Below the pieces are notes generated by a model, which searched no databases, had not been told where the DNA came from, and was given only the letters and a program-made list of their open reading frames with translations. This document shows, piece by piece, positions 48,509 to 57,001 of a stretch of 64,000 nucleotides of DNA (position 1 is its first letter; the number at the start of each line of letters is the position of its first letter). Origin of the DNA: Psychrobacter immobilis (lineage in GTDB: Bacteria; Pseudomonadota; Gammaproteobacteria; Pseudomonadales; Moraxellaceae); NCBI RefSeq assembly GCF_904846185.1, contig NZ_CAJGZQ010000009.1:62001-126000 (forward strand). The letters are read 5' to 3'. The translations under genes were made by a program, and so were the position numbers.

Positions 48509-50149
48509 CTACAATAAAGGACTAAACAAGCGTACCACATTATCAAACAAACGCTCTGCACCATGGCGCTGTTGCCACTGCTCTAAACTCAAAAAACGGC
48601 AACTTTGTAAGTAGACTTCTTGACAATCAGCCACTTGAGCGACCATCTCTGGTGTATAAATGGCCAAGCTCACTTCCATATTTAGATAAAAACTGCGCAT
48701 ATCGATGTTTACAGTACCAAATAAACAATAATCATCATCGATAACCACTGTTTTGGTATGCAACAAACCACCCTTAAACAAGGCAATCGTCACGCCTGCC
48801 TCGAGCAGCTCTTGATAATAGGCTTGTGACGCATGCTGTACAAGAAAAGAATCCACCTTTTCAGGGACAATCAGCGTCACCTCAACCCCGCGTTTGGCAG
48901 CGATTGTTAATGCTCCCGAGAGCGCCTCGTCAGGTACAAAATACGGTGTGGTAATGCGAATGCGTTTATTGGCGCGATGAATAACGGTCACCAATGTATT
49001 GTAAATCACATGGGCAGTCACTTGCGGTGCGGAGGGTATCAGCTGCGCCAGCACCCCTTCTACCATCGGCATCTTCGGTATCACAATCGATGTTGAGCCA
49101 ATATTTGGTTGCTTATAATAGTCGATCTCACCAGCCAATACCTTTACCCGACTGTTTAAATCATTAATGGTTGGGTTCATCACATATAGTTTACGAGTAT
49201 AGCCATTTACTCGCTGATTGAGCGCGTCTAAATTGTCATTGTTTTCCGCACCAATATCCGTGGCCACCACGATCGCCATGGCTGTCGTAATACTAATAGA
49301 GTGTTGACTGGTCGTGCGTATCGCCACATCGATCCACTGTCCAACGTTTTTATTTTGTTTAAAAAATCTTGGATCGACCAAGTTAAAGCTACCGATATAG
49401 CCAATGTGCTCATCAATCACCACAATTTTACGATGATTGCGCAAGTCAGAGCGTTTAAATAGCGTTTTAAATAAACCCACTGGTAGTGACTGATGGACAA
49501 AAACACCTGCTTTTTCTAAAATACGATGCGCGCTACTATTAAAGAAACTAAAGCTACCCACGCTATCGGCCAAGATATGACACTCAATACCACGCTGCGC
49601 TGCCGCTGACAGCGCCTCTATCACCTCTAGTACTTGTCCTTTAGGATAAACAATATAAAACTCCATCAAGATAATACTCTGAGCGGCATTGATATCTTCG
49701 ATTAATCGCTGAAAGATAGTATGAGGATCCGTCAATAGCTGCATATTGTGATTAGGAAACACGCCCAGCCCCGTCCAACGCGTGCCTATTTGACTGACAC
49801 CGCGGTAGTTGGCTGGCAGCAGCTCTTGTCCTTGATCAAAAACCAAATTCTCACGCCGTGCCATATCATCCATCAATAAGCTTGCTTGGTCTACCCGTTG
49901 ACGATAGCGCCGCCCTATCATCGGCTCACCCAATAGTATATAAGCGATGAAACCAAAAAGAGGCAAGGTATAGAGCACAGCAATCCAAGCGATAGATACA
50001 CCGATATTGCGCTGCACTGACACAACACGTAGCGTCATTACTATCATGAGAACAATATGCAATACCAGACCCAAGCCTGCAAAGTCTCCCCAAGACCAGG
50101 TCGTAAAAGTTTGTTCAATAGTGGAATTTTCTATGCCCGCCTCCAACAA
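48509..50149 (-). CDS. cls: Cardiolipin synthase
   Basis: Condenses two phosphatidylglycerols (or PG and PE) to cardiolipin at the inner membrane. Two N-terminal membrane segments (about 25-42 and 48-75), then two phospholipase-D motifs: HRKIVVID with GSFN (about 239-255) and HTKTVVID with GTVN (about 463-480). 546 residues, slightly longer than E. coli ClsA. The start is uncertain: no ATG lies near the expected N-terminus. The listed start is a TTG at 50149, but the only strong Shine-Dalgarno (GGAGG, 50140-50144) precedes an ATA codon at 50134-50132 by five bases. Confidence 0.92.
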   Translation of the reverse strand: MLEAGIENSTIEQTFTTWSWGDFAGLGLVLHIVLMIVMTLRVVSVQRNIGVSIAWIAVLYTLPLFGFIAYILLGEPMIGRRYRQRVDQASLLMDDMARRENLVFDQGQELLPANYRGVSQIGTRWTGLGVFPNHNMQLLTDPHTIFQRLIEDINAAQSIILMEFYIVYPKGQVLEVIEALSAAAQRGIECHILADSVGSFSFFNSSAHRILEKAGVFVHQSLPVGLFKTLFKRSDLRNHRKIVVIDEHIGYIGSFNLVDPRFFKQNKNVGQWIDVAIRTTSQHSISITTAMAIVVATDIGAENNDNLDALNQRVNGYTRKLYVMNPTINDLNSRVKVLAGEIDYYKQPNIGSTSIVIPKMPMVEGVLAQLIPSAPQVTAHVIYNTLVTVIHRANKRIRITTPYFVPDEALSGALTIAAKRGVEVTLIVPEKVDSFLVQHASQAYYQELLEAGVTIALFKGGLLHTKTVVIDDDYCLFGTVNIDMRSFYLNMEVSLAIYTPEMVAQVADCQEVYLQSCRFLSLEQWQQRHGAERLFDNVVRLFSPLL

Positions 50150-50335
50150 TCAACATAAAATAAAGCATGAGTCGTAAAACACCCTCAATAGTATAGTAGT
50201 TTTTGACCATCAAACAATGACTAACCATAATAAGTTTTTAAGCAGCAACCTTAGTAAACACGTGCCTCAGACTACTATTAATAATAACTTTCAAACAGTA
50301 TTTTCAATTATTTTTTAAAATAGTTAAAAAACTGT

Positions 50336-50363
50336 TTGACAGCCATGTGTAAATCTATATAAT
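50336..50363 (+). promoter_or_regulatory. Promoter of the tRNA-Val/tRNA-Asp unit
   Basis: TTGACA (50336-50341) and TATAAT (50358-50363), 16 bases apart, 80 bases before the first tRNA. Confidence 0.85.
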
Positions 50364-50442
50364 ACACACCCACAGCAGCAGAGCTTAGTGACAAACTTAG
50401 AGCTCAGTTGATGTTGAATAAATTGCATAGCAATTGTTCGAA

Positions 50443-50518
50443 GGGTGATTAGCTCAGTTGGTAGAGCGTCTGCCTTACACGCAGAATGTCGGCGGTTCGA
50501 ATCCGTCATCACCCACCA
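50443..50518 (+). tRNA. valT: tRNA-Val (anticodon UAC)
   Basis: 76 bases with encoded CCA. Acceptor GGGTGAT/ATCACCC, D-arm TAGCTCAGTTGGTAGAGC, anticodon stem TCTGC/GCAGA around loop CTTACAC (UAC), T-arm GGCGGTTCGAATCCGTC. The gene symbol follows the usual name for this isoacceptor and is only nominal. Confidence 0.98.
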
Positions 50519-50583
50519 CTATTTAGTATAGCGTTACTCTCAAGTAGTAGGCTAAGTGGTTAAATAAACTAAGTACGACCTAA

Positions 50584-50660
50584 GCAGCGGTAGTTCAGTT
50601 GGTTAGAATACCGGCCTGTCACGCCGGGGGTCGCGGGTTCGAGTCCCGTCCGCTGCGCCA
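50584..50660 (+). tRNA. aspT: tRNA-Asp (anticodon GUC)
   Basis: 77 bases with encoded CCA. Acceptor GCAGCGG/CCGCTGC, anticodon stem CCGGC/GCCGG around loop CTGTCAC (GUC), T-arm GCGGGTTCGAGTCCCGT. It lies 65 bases after tRNA-Val in the same transcript. G34 makes it a queuosine substrate of Tgt. Confidence 0.98.
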
Positions 50661-50713
50661 CATTTAGTAAAAAGCTAAAACGAATTTAAACTGTAAAGTT
50701 TAAGCAAGTTTCG

Positions 50714-50744
50714 CCTCAAACATTAGATTGTTTGAGGTTTTTTT
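50714..50744 (+). terminator. Terminator of the tRNA-Val/Asp unit
   Basis: CCTCAAAC (50714-50721) pairs with GTTTGAGG (50730-50737), then seven Ts. Confidence 0.9.
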
Positions 50745-51263
50745 GTGTCTATTGATTCTGCCATACCTTTATTCACTTGCCTCTCATATCATTTGTCCTC
50801 AACCACCCTACCAGCTCTTTTCACTACTCTGAATCGTAATAATTATTGCTAGTGGTTTAGCCTACTATCTACTTCGACACATCTCCTTGTTTACAAAAAT
50901 AATAAAGCTGACCATTTAGTCAGTTAATTTAATAAAATCATAAACTTAGCTAATATCAAATACTTAGAAGGCTTGATAGACCATTATTTTGAGCCAGCTT
51001 ATGGTTGTCACTTCATTATAAAACATGCTTAACTGTTTCAAAGTGTTAAGAATTATTGCGGATAATATAGCCAACAGAGCATTTTTATACTTTTGACAAT
51101 ACTTATATTGATAACATTTATCTTCATTATTTTAGACTGCTATCAAAAATTGACCGCGCTTCATCCTTAGCAGCATTGACCCGTTTTGACAGGAAGTTAA
51201 AAGGCGCTTCTGTCATATACCCAGCCTGCTAGGATGACCCACTCTATATAAAGGAATATTACT
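50745..51263 (+). other. Long AT-rich leader region before the Tsx-like gene
   Basis: 519 bases without a gene. TTGACA occurs at 51093-51098 and near 51186, but neither has a well-spaced -10 box. A small CTGAC/GTCAG hairpin lies near 50920. Nothing else was recognised. Confidence 0.4.
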
Positions 51264-52067
51264 GTGCGTTATCACTTATTTGCAAACCTGCCACTGGCTA
51301 GCCAATTATGTAAAACCAATATTCAGAAAAAACTGTTTTTTAGTAGCTCATTAACCACGGCTTTAGCCGCGATCGTTTTCTTGGGTACGATGAGCAGCAG
51401 CCATGCAAAGGTGCTTTTCACCGATACCAGTCTTTCTGTACTGTATGGCAATGACTATGAGCTGGTAGAAGACGGAGAATTGACGACCATCACTCTGGAG
51501 CACGCATCTACCCATAGTTGGGGCGGCGTATTTTTCTTCGTCGATCGTCATCAAGGCGCAAATGATATTGAAAATAATAGATTTAAAGAAACGTATGGTG
51601 AGTTTGCGCCCAAGCTTAAGCTTACAACTTTCGATGATAGCTTTATCAAACAGCTCAATCTAGCGGGGCAATATGAGTTTGGCTCGAACAGCAAAGGCTT
51701 TAGCCAAGACAACTATATGATAGGACTAGGGGCAGATTTGAATGTGCCTATTTCAGGTATGAAGTACGCCTCTGCTTCCCTATATCATGTCTTCAATGAT
51801 AATACTGATAATGACCAGCAAATCACCTTAACTTACGGTTGGGAGAAAAACAATTTTGTGGTAGATGGTTATGTAGACTACTCTTTTAACAACGATGACT
51901 TAAAAAACCAACTACATATCAATCCGCAAATAAAGTATAACTTACAACCACTATTAGGCATTGATAATCGCTTAGAGGTCGGTATGGAATATAGTTACTG
52001 GAAAAATAAGTATGGCAGTGACACGACTCAAAACGTGCCTAGCGCTCTAGTGAAATTTCATTTTTGA
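51264..52067 (+). CDS. Outer-membrane channel, Tsx/nucleoside-porin family
   Basis: 267 residues starting with GTG at 51264, eight bases after AAGGA. The signal peptide is long (cleavage about residue 49, after SSSHA). The mature part begins with LFTDTSLSVLYGNDYE and has ITLEHASTHSWGGVFFFVDR, both typical of the Tsx-like channel family, continues in alternating beta-strands and ends in Phe. Expected to form a 12-stranded barrel taking up nucleosides or similar small solutes. Single gene with a downstream terminator. Confidence 0.82.
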   Translation: MRYHLFANLPLASQLCKTNIQKKLFFSSSLTTALAAIVFLGTMSSSHAKVLFTDTSLSVLYGNDYELVEDGELTTITLEHASTHSWGGVFFFVDRHQGANDIENNRFKETYGEFAPKLKLTTFDDSFIKQLNLAGQYEFGSNSKGFSQDNYMIGLGADLNVPISGMKYASASLYHVFNDNTDNDQQITLTYGWEKNNFVVDGYVDYSFNNDDLKNQLHINPQIKYNLQPLLGIDNRLEVGMEYSYWKNKYGSDTTQNVPSALVKFHF

Positions 52068-52152
52068 TCGTCTAATTGGTCTGACAAATAGTTCTAAAAC
52101 AGCTCTCAACTCTTTTTCACTAAAATAAATAGTTTGTTAATAAAACAAATAG

Positions 52153-52195
52153 TCCTCAGGCAAAATTGACAGCTTGCATGAGGATTTTCATTTTA
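52153..52195 (+). terminator. Terminator of the Tsx-like gene
   Basis: TCCTCA (52153-52158) pairs with TGAGGA (52179-52184), with inner GCAA/TTGC pairs; TTTTCATTTT follows. Confidence 0.65.
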
Positions 52196-52384
52196 TATTT
52201 GATAAATTAACCCTTAGGATTCCACTGATTCTAAAGCTGGATACGCATTCATACGTTTTATAAGGCTGTTACGACGTATAATTATTGGCTATTTATAGCC
52301 GCTAAACAATCATTTTTAACTGACTTTATCAATGGCTATGTTTCAAACTTATTCAGCATTTTTTTATTATAAAAGGGACAAAAT
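52196..52384 (+). promoter_or_regulatory. Upstream region of the D-cysteine desulfhydrase gene
   Basis: TATAAT at 52277-52282 is a likely -10 box, with a poor -35. Just after it GGCTAT TT ATAGCC forms a small hairpin. AAGGGAC is the ribosome-binding site. Confidence 0.4.
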
Positions 52385-53389
52385 ATGGAATATAACCACA
52401 TACCCAGACAATCATTGGGCTTCTTCCCCACTCCCTTGATAGAGCTCAGCAGATTGAGTAAAGCGCTTAATGGCCCTACTATTTTTATGAAACGAGATGA
52501 CAACACGGGACTGGCATTGGGTGGTAATAAAACCCGTAAGCTTGAATTTATCATGGGTGATGCCCTTGCTCAAGGTGCTGATTGCGTGATTACGGCAGGT
52601 GCCGCACAATCAAACCATTGTCGCCAAACTGCTGCCGCAGCGGCAAGCTTGGGACTTGAATGCCATTTAGTATTGGGTGGAGAAGAACCCGAACAAACAA
52701 GTGGCAATCTTTTATTAGACAAAATTTTTGGATCGCATATTCACTGGGCAGGCGCCAATCGTAAAGGAGAAGACATTCCTAAAATCGTTGAGCAATTAAC
52801 AAATAAAGGCAAAAAACCATATGTCATACCCTATGGCGGCTCCAATGAGCTGGGTGCTTTAGCGTTTGTAGAAGCTTTTAAAGAGTTAGAATCGCAACGC
52901 GAAAGCATGGACGTATTATTTACTCATATCGTTTTTGCTTCTAGCTCTGGGGCAACACAAGCCGGTTTGATGCTTGGCAAAAAAATACTTAACTCGCCCG
53001 CCCAAATCGTAGGTATCAATATCGATAAAGGTGAAACAGACAAAGTGCCTTTTGATCAGTATACCGTCGCGCTTGCCAATAGCACGGCCTCCCTTATCGG
53101 TGCCGATTATCGGTTTACAGAAACCGATTTAACACTCAACTCTGATTATGTGGGCGAAGGTTATGGCGTGGTTGGTACATTAGAAAATGAAGCCATTGCA
53201 ATGACAGCTCAAACAGAAGGCATACTTTTAGATCCTGTCTATACGGGTCGTGCGATGGGCGGACTCATAGATATGATTCGGTCTGGAAAAATCAAGAAAA
53301 CCGATCGTGTCTTATTTTGGCATACGGGCGGTGCACCAGCTTTATTTGCCTACTCAAGTGACTTAGATATGATGAAAAGAAATGGATAA
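52385..53389 (+). CDS. dcyD: D-cysteine desulfhydrase (PLP-dependent)
   Basis: Converts D-cysteine to pyruvate, ammonia and sulfide; the fold is shared with ACC deaminase. 334 residues. PLP lysine in LALGGNKTRKLEF (Lys49), SNHCRQTAAAAA, PYGGSNELGALAFVEA, GILLDPVYTGRAMGGLID and HTGGAPALFAY are all close to the enterobacterial enzyme. ACC deaminase or another PLP fold-type II activity remains possible. It is convergent with the modB-like gene, with no shared operon partner and no cystine importer next to it. Confidence 0.88.
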   Translation: MEYNHIPRQSLGFFPTPLIELSRLSKALNGPTIFMKRDDNTGLALGGNKTRKLEFIMGDALAQGADCVITAGAAQSNHCRQTAAAAASLGLECHLVLGGEEPEQTSGNLLLDKIFGSHIHWAGANRKGEDIPKIVEQLTNKGKKPYVIPYGGSNELGALAFVEAFKELESQRESMDVLFTHIVFASSSGATQAGLMLGKKILNSPAQIVGINIDKGETDKVPFDQYTVALANSTASLIGADYRFTETDLTLNSDYVGEGYGVVGTLENEAIAMTAQTEGILLDPVYTGRAMGGLIDMIRSGKIKKTDRVLFWHTGGAPALFAYSSDLDMMKRNG

Positions 53390-53435
53390 ATAAATTTTGA
53401 CGCATTAACTCAAGCTATAGGTATTAACTGCAATC

Positions 53436-54158
53436 TTATGAGCGTTGATTCAGCCGGCTCACACTAGCAATCAACGCCACCATAATCACTCCCATAATGA
53501 TGAGAATCCCAGACATCATGTGCGCTGCCTCGTAATTTAGCGCCTCTACTTGCTCATATATCGCAATCGAGACCACTTTAGTCTCATCGGATATACTACC
53601 CCCTATCATCAAAACCACGCCAAACTCACCAATAGTATGGGCAAAACTTATTAAGCTGCCGAGCACAATACCGACACGCGCTTGTGGCAGAGCGACTCTG
53701 AGAAACCGTTGTAAACGGCTTGGCTCCAATAAATGTGCCACTTCCATCACGCTTTGTGGAATACGTAAAAATTGGGCGTAGACAGGCTGAATATAAAAAG
53801 GCAAGGAGTAAATAATCGAACCAATGACAAGACCTTCAAAGGTGAAGATCAAGGGGCTGATATTATGTTCGCTAAGCCATTTACCAATACCGACACTAGG
53901 GCTTAACAGTAATAAAAGATAAAAGCCGATGACGGTAGGCGGCAAAACCAATGGCATGGCAATGATGCCCATAAGCAAGACTTTAAGACGTGCCACAACT
54001 TGTCTACGGCTAGGCTTAGCAAGCCAATAAGCCACAGGCGTTGCAAACAGTAATAGACAAATGGTAGTGACACCAGCAAGCTTAATACTTACCCAAAACG
54101 GACTAAGCATATCGGACATAAGAGACTGGTCTATCATAATGTCACTGCTCGTTGCCAT
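53436..54158 (-). CDS. modB: Molybdate-type ABC transporter permease (orphan)
   Basis: 240 residues, five to six membrane segments, with the permease EAA loop EVAHLLEPSRLQRFLRVALPQARVGI and the ModB-like strings PLVLPPTVIGFYLL and FAHTIGEFGVVLMIGG. ModB forms the molybdate channel with ModA and ModC; neither partner gene lies in this window. Start: the listed ATG has no clear Shine-Dalgarno, and MIDQSL at 54137 is an alternative. It may serve with partners encoded elsewhere or transport a related oxyanion. Confidence 0.85.
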   Translation of the reverse strand: MATSSDIMIDQSLMSDMLSPFWVSIKLAGVTTICLLLFATPVAYWLAKPSRRQVVARLKVLLMGIIAMPLVLPPTVIGFYLLLLLSPSVGIGKWLSEHNISPLIFTFEGLVIGSIIYSLPFYIQPVYAQFLRIPQSVMEVAHLLEPSRLQRFLRVALPQARVGIVLGSLISFAHTIGEFGVVLMIGGSISDETKVVSIAIYEQVEALNYEAAHMMSGILIIMGVIMVALIASVSRLNQRS

Positions 54159-54506
54159 TCGTTATGAGGATAAAGGATTTATTGTATCTAATATTAAAAG
54201 ATTGAACAGACAAATATAATGTCAGCTCTTATAGATAGCGCGTTGATAAACAAACAGTGTAGCCTTTATCAGTCACAGTATCAGTCTTCTTGTGTCCATA
54301 TTATTTATTAAAACCTGATAAGATTAAAGTCTGTTGAAAAACAATCATAGCGTAAAATAAAAAAGCACCTTATTAGGGTACTTTTTTATTTTATTCACTA
54401 AGCTCATCGTATTTGATATTACCATCAAAAATGATGGTTAAAAAATTTCTTTTAACACGCTAATATTAGAATCAATACGAGTCAAAAGCAGTGCAATCAA
54501 CCTGCT
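54159..54506. other. Gap between modB-like and transglycosylase genes
   Basis: 348 bases. It contains the terminator of the transglycosylase gene (54359-54387) and otherwise unremarkable AT-rich sequence; no modA remnant was seen. Confidence 0.5.
54359..54387 (-). terminator. Terminator of the lytic transglycosylase gene
   Basis: AAAAAGCACC (54360-54369) pairs with 54377-54386 with one C-A mismatch; on the minus strand it is followed by TTTTTT. Confidence 0.7.
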
Positions 54507-55811
54507 TCACCACGAAGCTAACGATGATGCACTACGCTGAGTAATAAAGCCGTCTGGAGTCTGACCATTGTCTGCTTGCCAGCGCTGGAACGCCAATCGA
54601 GTATTGGTACCCACGATACCGTCAGCCCCTTTAGTATCATAGCCTGAGTTAGTCAAACGCTGCTGTAAATTTCGTACTTGAGCTGTGGATAATGGACGCT
54701 CATAACGCGGCCATGATTTCTGTAATCCGCCTTGTCCAGCAAGCGCTTTACCCAATAAGCTAACACCTAGCGCATAGCTCGATGAGTTATTATAAACTTT
54801 GATCACATCAAAGTTTGGGCTGAGTAGCAACACTGGACCATCCTTGCCAGCTGGTAGCCACAGCTCCATTTCGGTATTGGCATCCAAATAAACATCAGCG
54901 ATGGTATCAACACCCATCGCCGCCCATCTCGCGGCAGGCTGCTTACTACCAACCATGGAGTAATCGAATGAGGCAGGAATGGTCGCTTCGTAAAATGGCG
55001 CTAGACCTCGAACCCAACCTGAGCTGCTCAAATAATTAGCGGTGGACGCCAGTGCATCGCCCGTTGCCCACGGGTTACGGTGACCATTACCATCGCCATC
55101 CACTCCGTGCTTCAGCCAAGTATCGGGGATAAACTGCGTCTGTCCCATGCCGCCTGCCCAAGAACCATCGAGCTGCGACCAAGACACATCACCGCGCTGC
55201 AATAACGTCGCTAATGACAACAACTGAGTTTCGGCAAATTCTTGGCGACGACCATCATAAGCCAGACTCGCAAGCGAGCTTGGTATGCTGCTATTACCCG
55301 TCACCACGCCGTATGACGACTCCATGCCCCAAATGGCAGCGATTATTTCTGCATTGACACCGTACTGCGATTCTAATTGCGACAAAAATGCCCGTTGCTC
55401 GGCGAACTTACGCTTACCAGTACTCACACGCCCATCAGATACGGCAGAATCGACATATTCCCATGGCATCTTAGAAAACTCTGGCTGTCCTGAGTCAAGT
55501 GAGATGACTTGCTGATTTAAATAAGCGGTATCAAGTAAACGACGCACCGTCGCTGCATCATGGCCTGATGAAATCGCCCGCATAGAAAAATCAGACTTCC
55601 AATCAGAGAAGCTGTTATAGCTTGGCTTTGCCACTGGCTGCGGCTTGATGACAGGCTTCGGTGCTGGCTTCACTTGAATGGTTTGAGTTTGGGTAATCTG
55701 AACGTTGCCTTGACGCACGGGTTTGCTAGGTTTTTGCATCGCCTGTTGGCTGGTACACCCAACCATCACTAACGCAGGAAACAGGGCAAGATATTGTTTT
55801 TTTAACATCAT
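54507..55811 (-). CDS. MltB-family lytic murein transglycosylase with peptidoglycan-binding domain
   Basis: Cleaves glycan strands to 1,6-anhydro ends. 434 residues: lipobox MVGC (Cys19), a Pro/Lys/Gln-rich linker (23-65), catalytic domain (about 68-350) with Glu164 in AIWGMESSYG and GGMGQTQFIPDTW, then a C-terminal PG_binding_1 domain (about 370-430, VRNLQQRLTNSGYDTKGADG and VGTNTRLAFQRWQ). Likely an outer-membrane lipoprotein. It is downstream of nlpD, another peptidoglycan-linked lipoprotein gene, with a 13-bp hairpin between. Confidence 0.92.
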   Translation of the reverse strand: MMLKKQYLALFPALVMVGCTSQQAMQKPSKPVRQGNVQITQTQTIQVKPAPKPVIKPQPVAKPSYNSFSDWKSDFSMRAISSGHDAATVRRLLDTAYLNQQVISLDSGQPEFSKMPWEYVDSAVSDGRVSTGKRKFAEQRAFLSQLESQYGVNAEIIAAIWGMESSYGVVTGNSSIPSSLASLAYDGRRQEFAETQLLSLATLLQRGDVSWSQLDGSWAGGMGQTQFIPDTWLKHGVDGDGNGHRNPWATGDALASTANYLSSSGWVRGLAPFYEATIPASFDYSMVGSKQPAARWAAMGVDTIADVYLDANTEMELWLPAGKDGPVLLLSPNFDVIKVYNNSSSYALGVSLLGKALAGQGGLQKSWPRYERPLSTAQVRNLQQRLTNSGYDTKGADGIVGTNTRLAFQRWQADNGQTPDGFITQRSASSLASW

Positions 55812-55865
55812 AAAATTCTCAAGTATGAATAAGTAAAGCGACTCAAATAAACCGATTTAGTTAAG

Positions 55866-55914
55866 GTGGCTTTATTCAAACACTCTGAAATTCAAGCGCT
55901 CTGAATAAAGCCAC
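55866..55914 (-). repeat. 13-bp hairpin between nlpD and the transglycosylase gene
   Basis: GTGGCTTTATTCA (55866-55878) pairs perfectly with 55902-55914; the 23-base loop repeats the word CTCTGAA. No T run on either side. Confidence 0.75.
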
Positions 55915-55950
55915 TAAACTTGCCAAATCAGTCACAACTTGGCATCACTT

Positions 55951-56745
55951 TTAACGCCCGAGTACCGCACGTGGGTCAATAGGATTGCCATTTAAGCGCA
56001 CTTGGAACTCTAAGCCGACCTGATTGGTCTGGCCACTGTTACCCATGTTTGCAATGCGCTGACCGCGCTGTACAGCATCGCCTTCTTTGACCAGTAGCTG
56101 ACTATTATGCGCATAAGCGGTGATGTAATTATCACTATGACGAATCATAATAAGATTGCCATACTCTGGCAGACCATCGCCCGAGTACAGTACCGTGCCA
56201 GATTGGCTAGCAAGTACGGGATCACCGACATTACCAGCAAACCACATACCCATCGTGCCCGCTGCCGCATCAAAGTTACGAGTCACTTGATTGCGACTTG
56301 GATATTCATAGCCTGACGTTGCGTTAGCCGTCACTTCGTATACAGGGCTTGGTGAGCTATTATTAGGCACGCTCGTTACAGGTGGTGTGTACGTTGGCTG
56401 TGTCGTTGTAGGCGCGTTATAACGATTGTTGTCGGCTGGCGTACCTTGCCACAGCTTGAGCCATTGACCACTATAAATCGTATACTTGCTGTCCAAACCA
56501 TTGAGCGAACCGATTTGACGGTAGCTGAGACGATAGCGCTCAGCAATTTGGCTGACCGTGTCGCCACGCTGTACACGATGGTAGTTAGGAACGCCTTGTG
56601 CATTGGTAATAATCTTAGGTCCCGCTTGGTTGGCTGATTGGTAAGTAGGCTTGGTTGCACAGCCCACCATCGTTAACGTTGCTGCTGTTAAAGTACCTAT
56701 CAATGCCACTGTTGCAAAGCGCGATCCAGCAATAAGCTTCTTCAT
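55951..56745 (-). CDS. nlpD: NlpD-like LytM-domain lipoprotein
   Basis: Activator of cell-division amidases. 264 residues from ATG 56745 (AGGAAA upstream; the frame extends to 56775). Lipobox MVGC, LysM domain (YHRVQRGDTVSQIAERYRLSYRQIGSLNGL), Thr/Pro-rich linker, then an M23/LytM domain with GNLIMIRHSDNYITAYAHN and VKEGDAVQRGQRIANMG. The zinc ligands are lost: the usual HxHFE reads GLEFQVR, and the first His-Asp motif reads WFAGNVGD, so it should be an activator rather than an enzyme, as for E. coli NlpD. Gene order surE-nlpD supports the name; rpoS does not follow. Confidence 0.9.
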   Translation of the reverse strand: MKKLIAGSRFATVALIGTLTAATLTMVGCATKPTYQSANQAGPKIITNAQGVPNYHRVQRGDTVSQIAERYRLSYRQIGSLNGLDSKYTIYSGQWLKLWQGTPADNNRYNAPTTTQPTYTPPVTSVPNNSSPSPVYEVTANATSGYEYPSRNQVTRNFDAAAGTMGMWFAGNVGDPVLASQSGTVLYSGDGLPEYGNLIMIRHSDNYITAYAHNSQLLVKEGDAVQRGQRIANMGNSGQTNQVGLEFQVRLNGNPIDPRAVLGR

Positions 56746-56878
56746 ACAAGATTTCCTATTCTTTATGTTACTCACAAACTCCTTGTGTTACTCACAAGCA
56801 TTTTGCTAACTTTTATACCGTTTAGTATTTAGTATTTGGCAAATACCATTATCAATCACTCGATAGTAAACCATTTTC

Positions 56879-56999
56879 TAAGGCGTGTCCTCATTTTGAA
56901 AATGGTGATAAAAATGAGATAAATGGCAGCCAAATAAGAAAAATAGCGCAGATAATATCAGGATATTGACCAGCTGTTTGACGCATTTTGGCAGCGTAA
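56879..56999. mobile_element. Diverged one-ended relative of the MITE
   Basis: Starts TAAGGCGTGTCCTCA, close to the MITE end TTAGGGCGTGTCATCA, and continues with alignable sequence: AAAATGAG followed by TAATATNNNNATATTGAC and TTTGACG at similar spacing. No second terminal repeat is seen; it ends against the surE stop codon. Probably an old, truncated copy. Confidence 0.45.
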
Positions 57000-57001
57000 A
57001 T

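Noticed and set aside
50324..50512. 62-codon minus-strand frame over tRNA-Val
   Set aside because: Covers the tRNA and its promoter on the wrong strand.
51184..51220. GACAG/CTGTC inverted repeat with TTGACA as an operator for the Tsx-like gene
   Set aside because: Arms of five bases separated by 18 bases are expected by chance in AT-rich DNA of this length.
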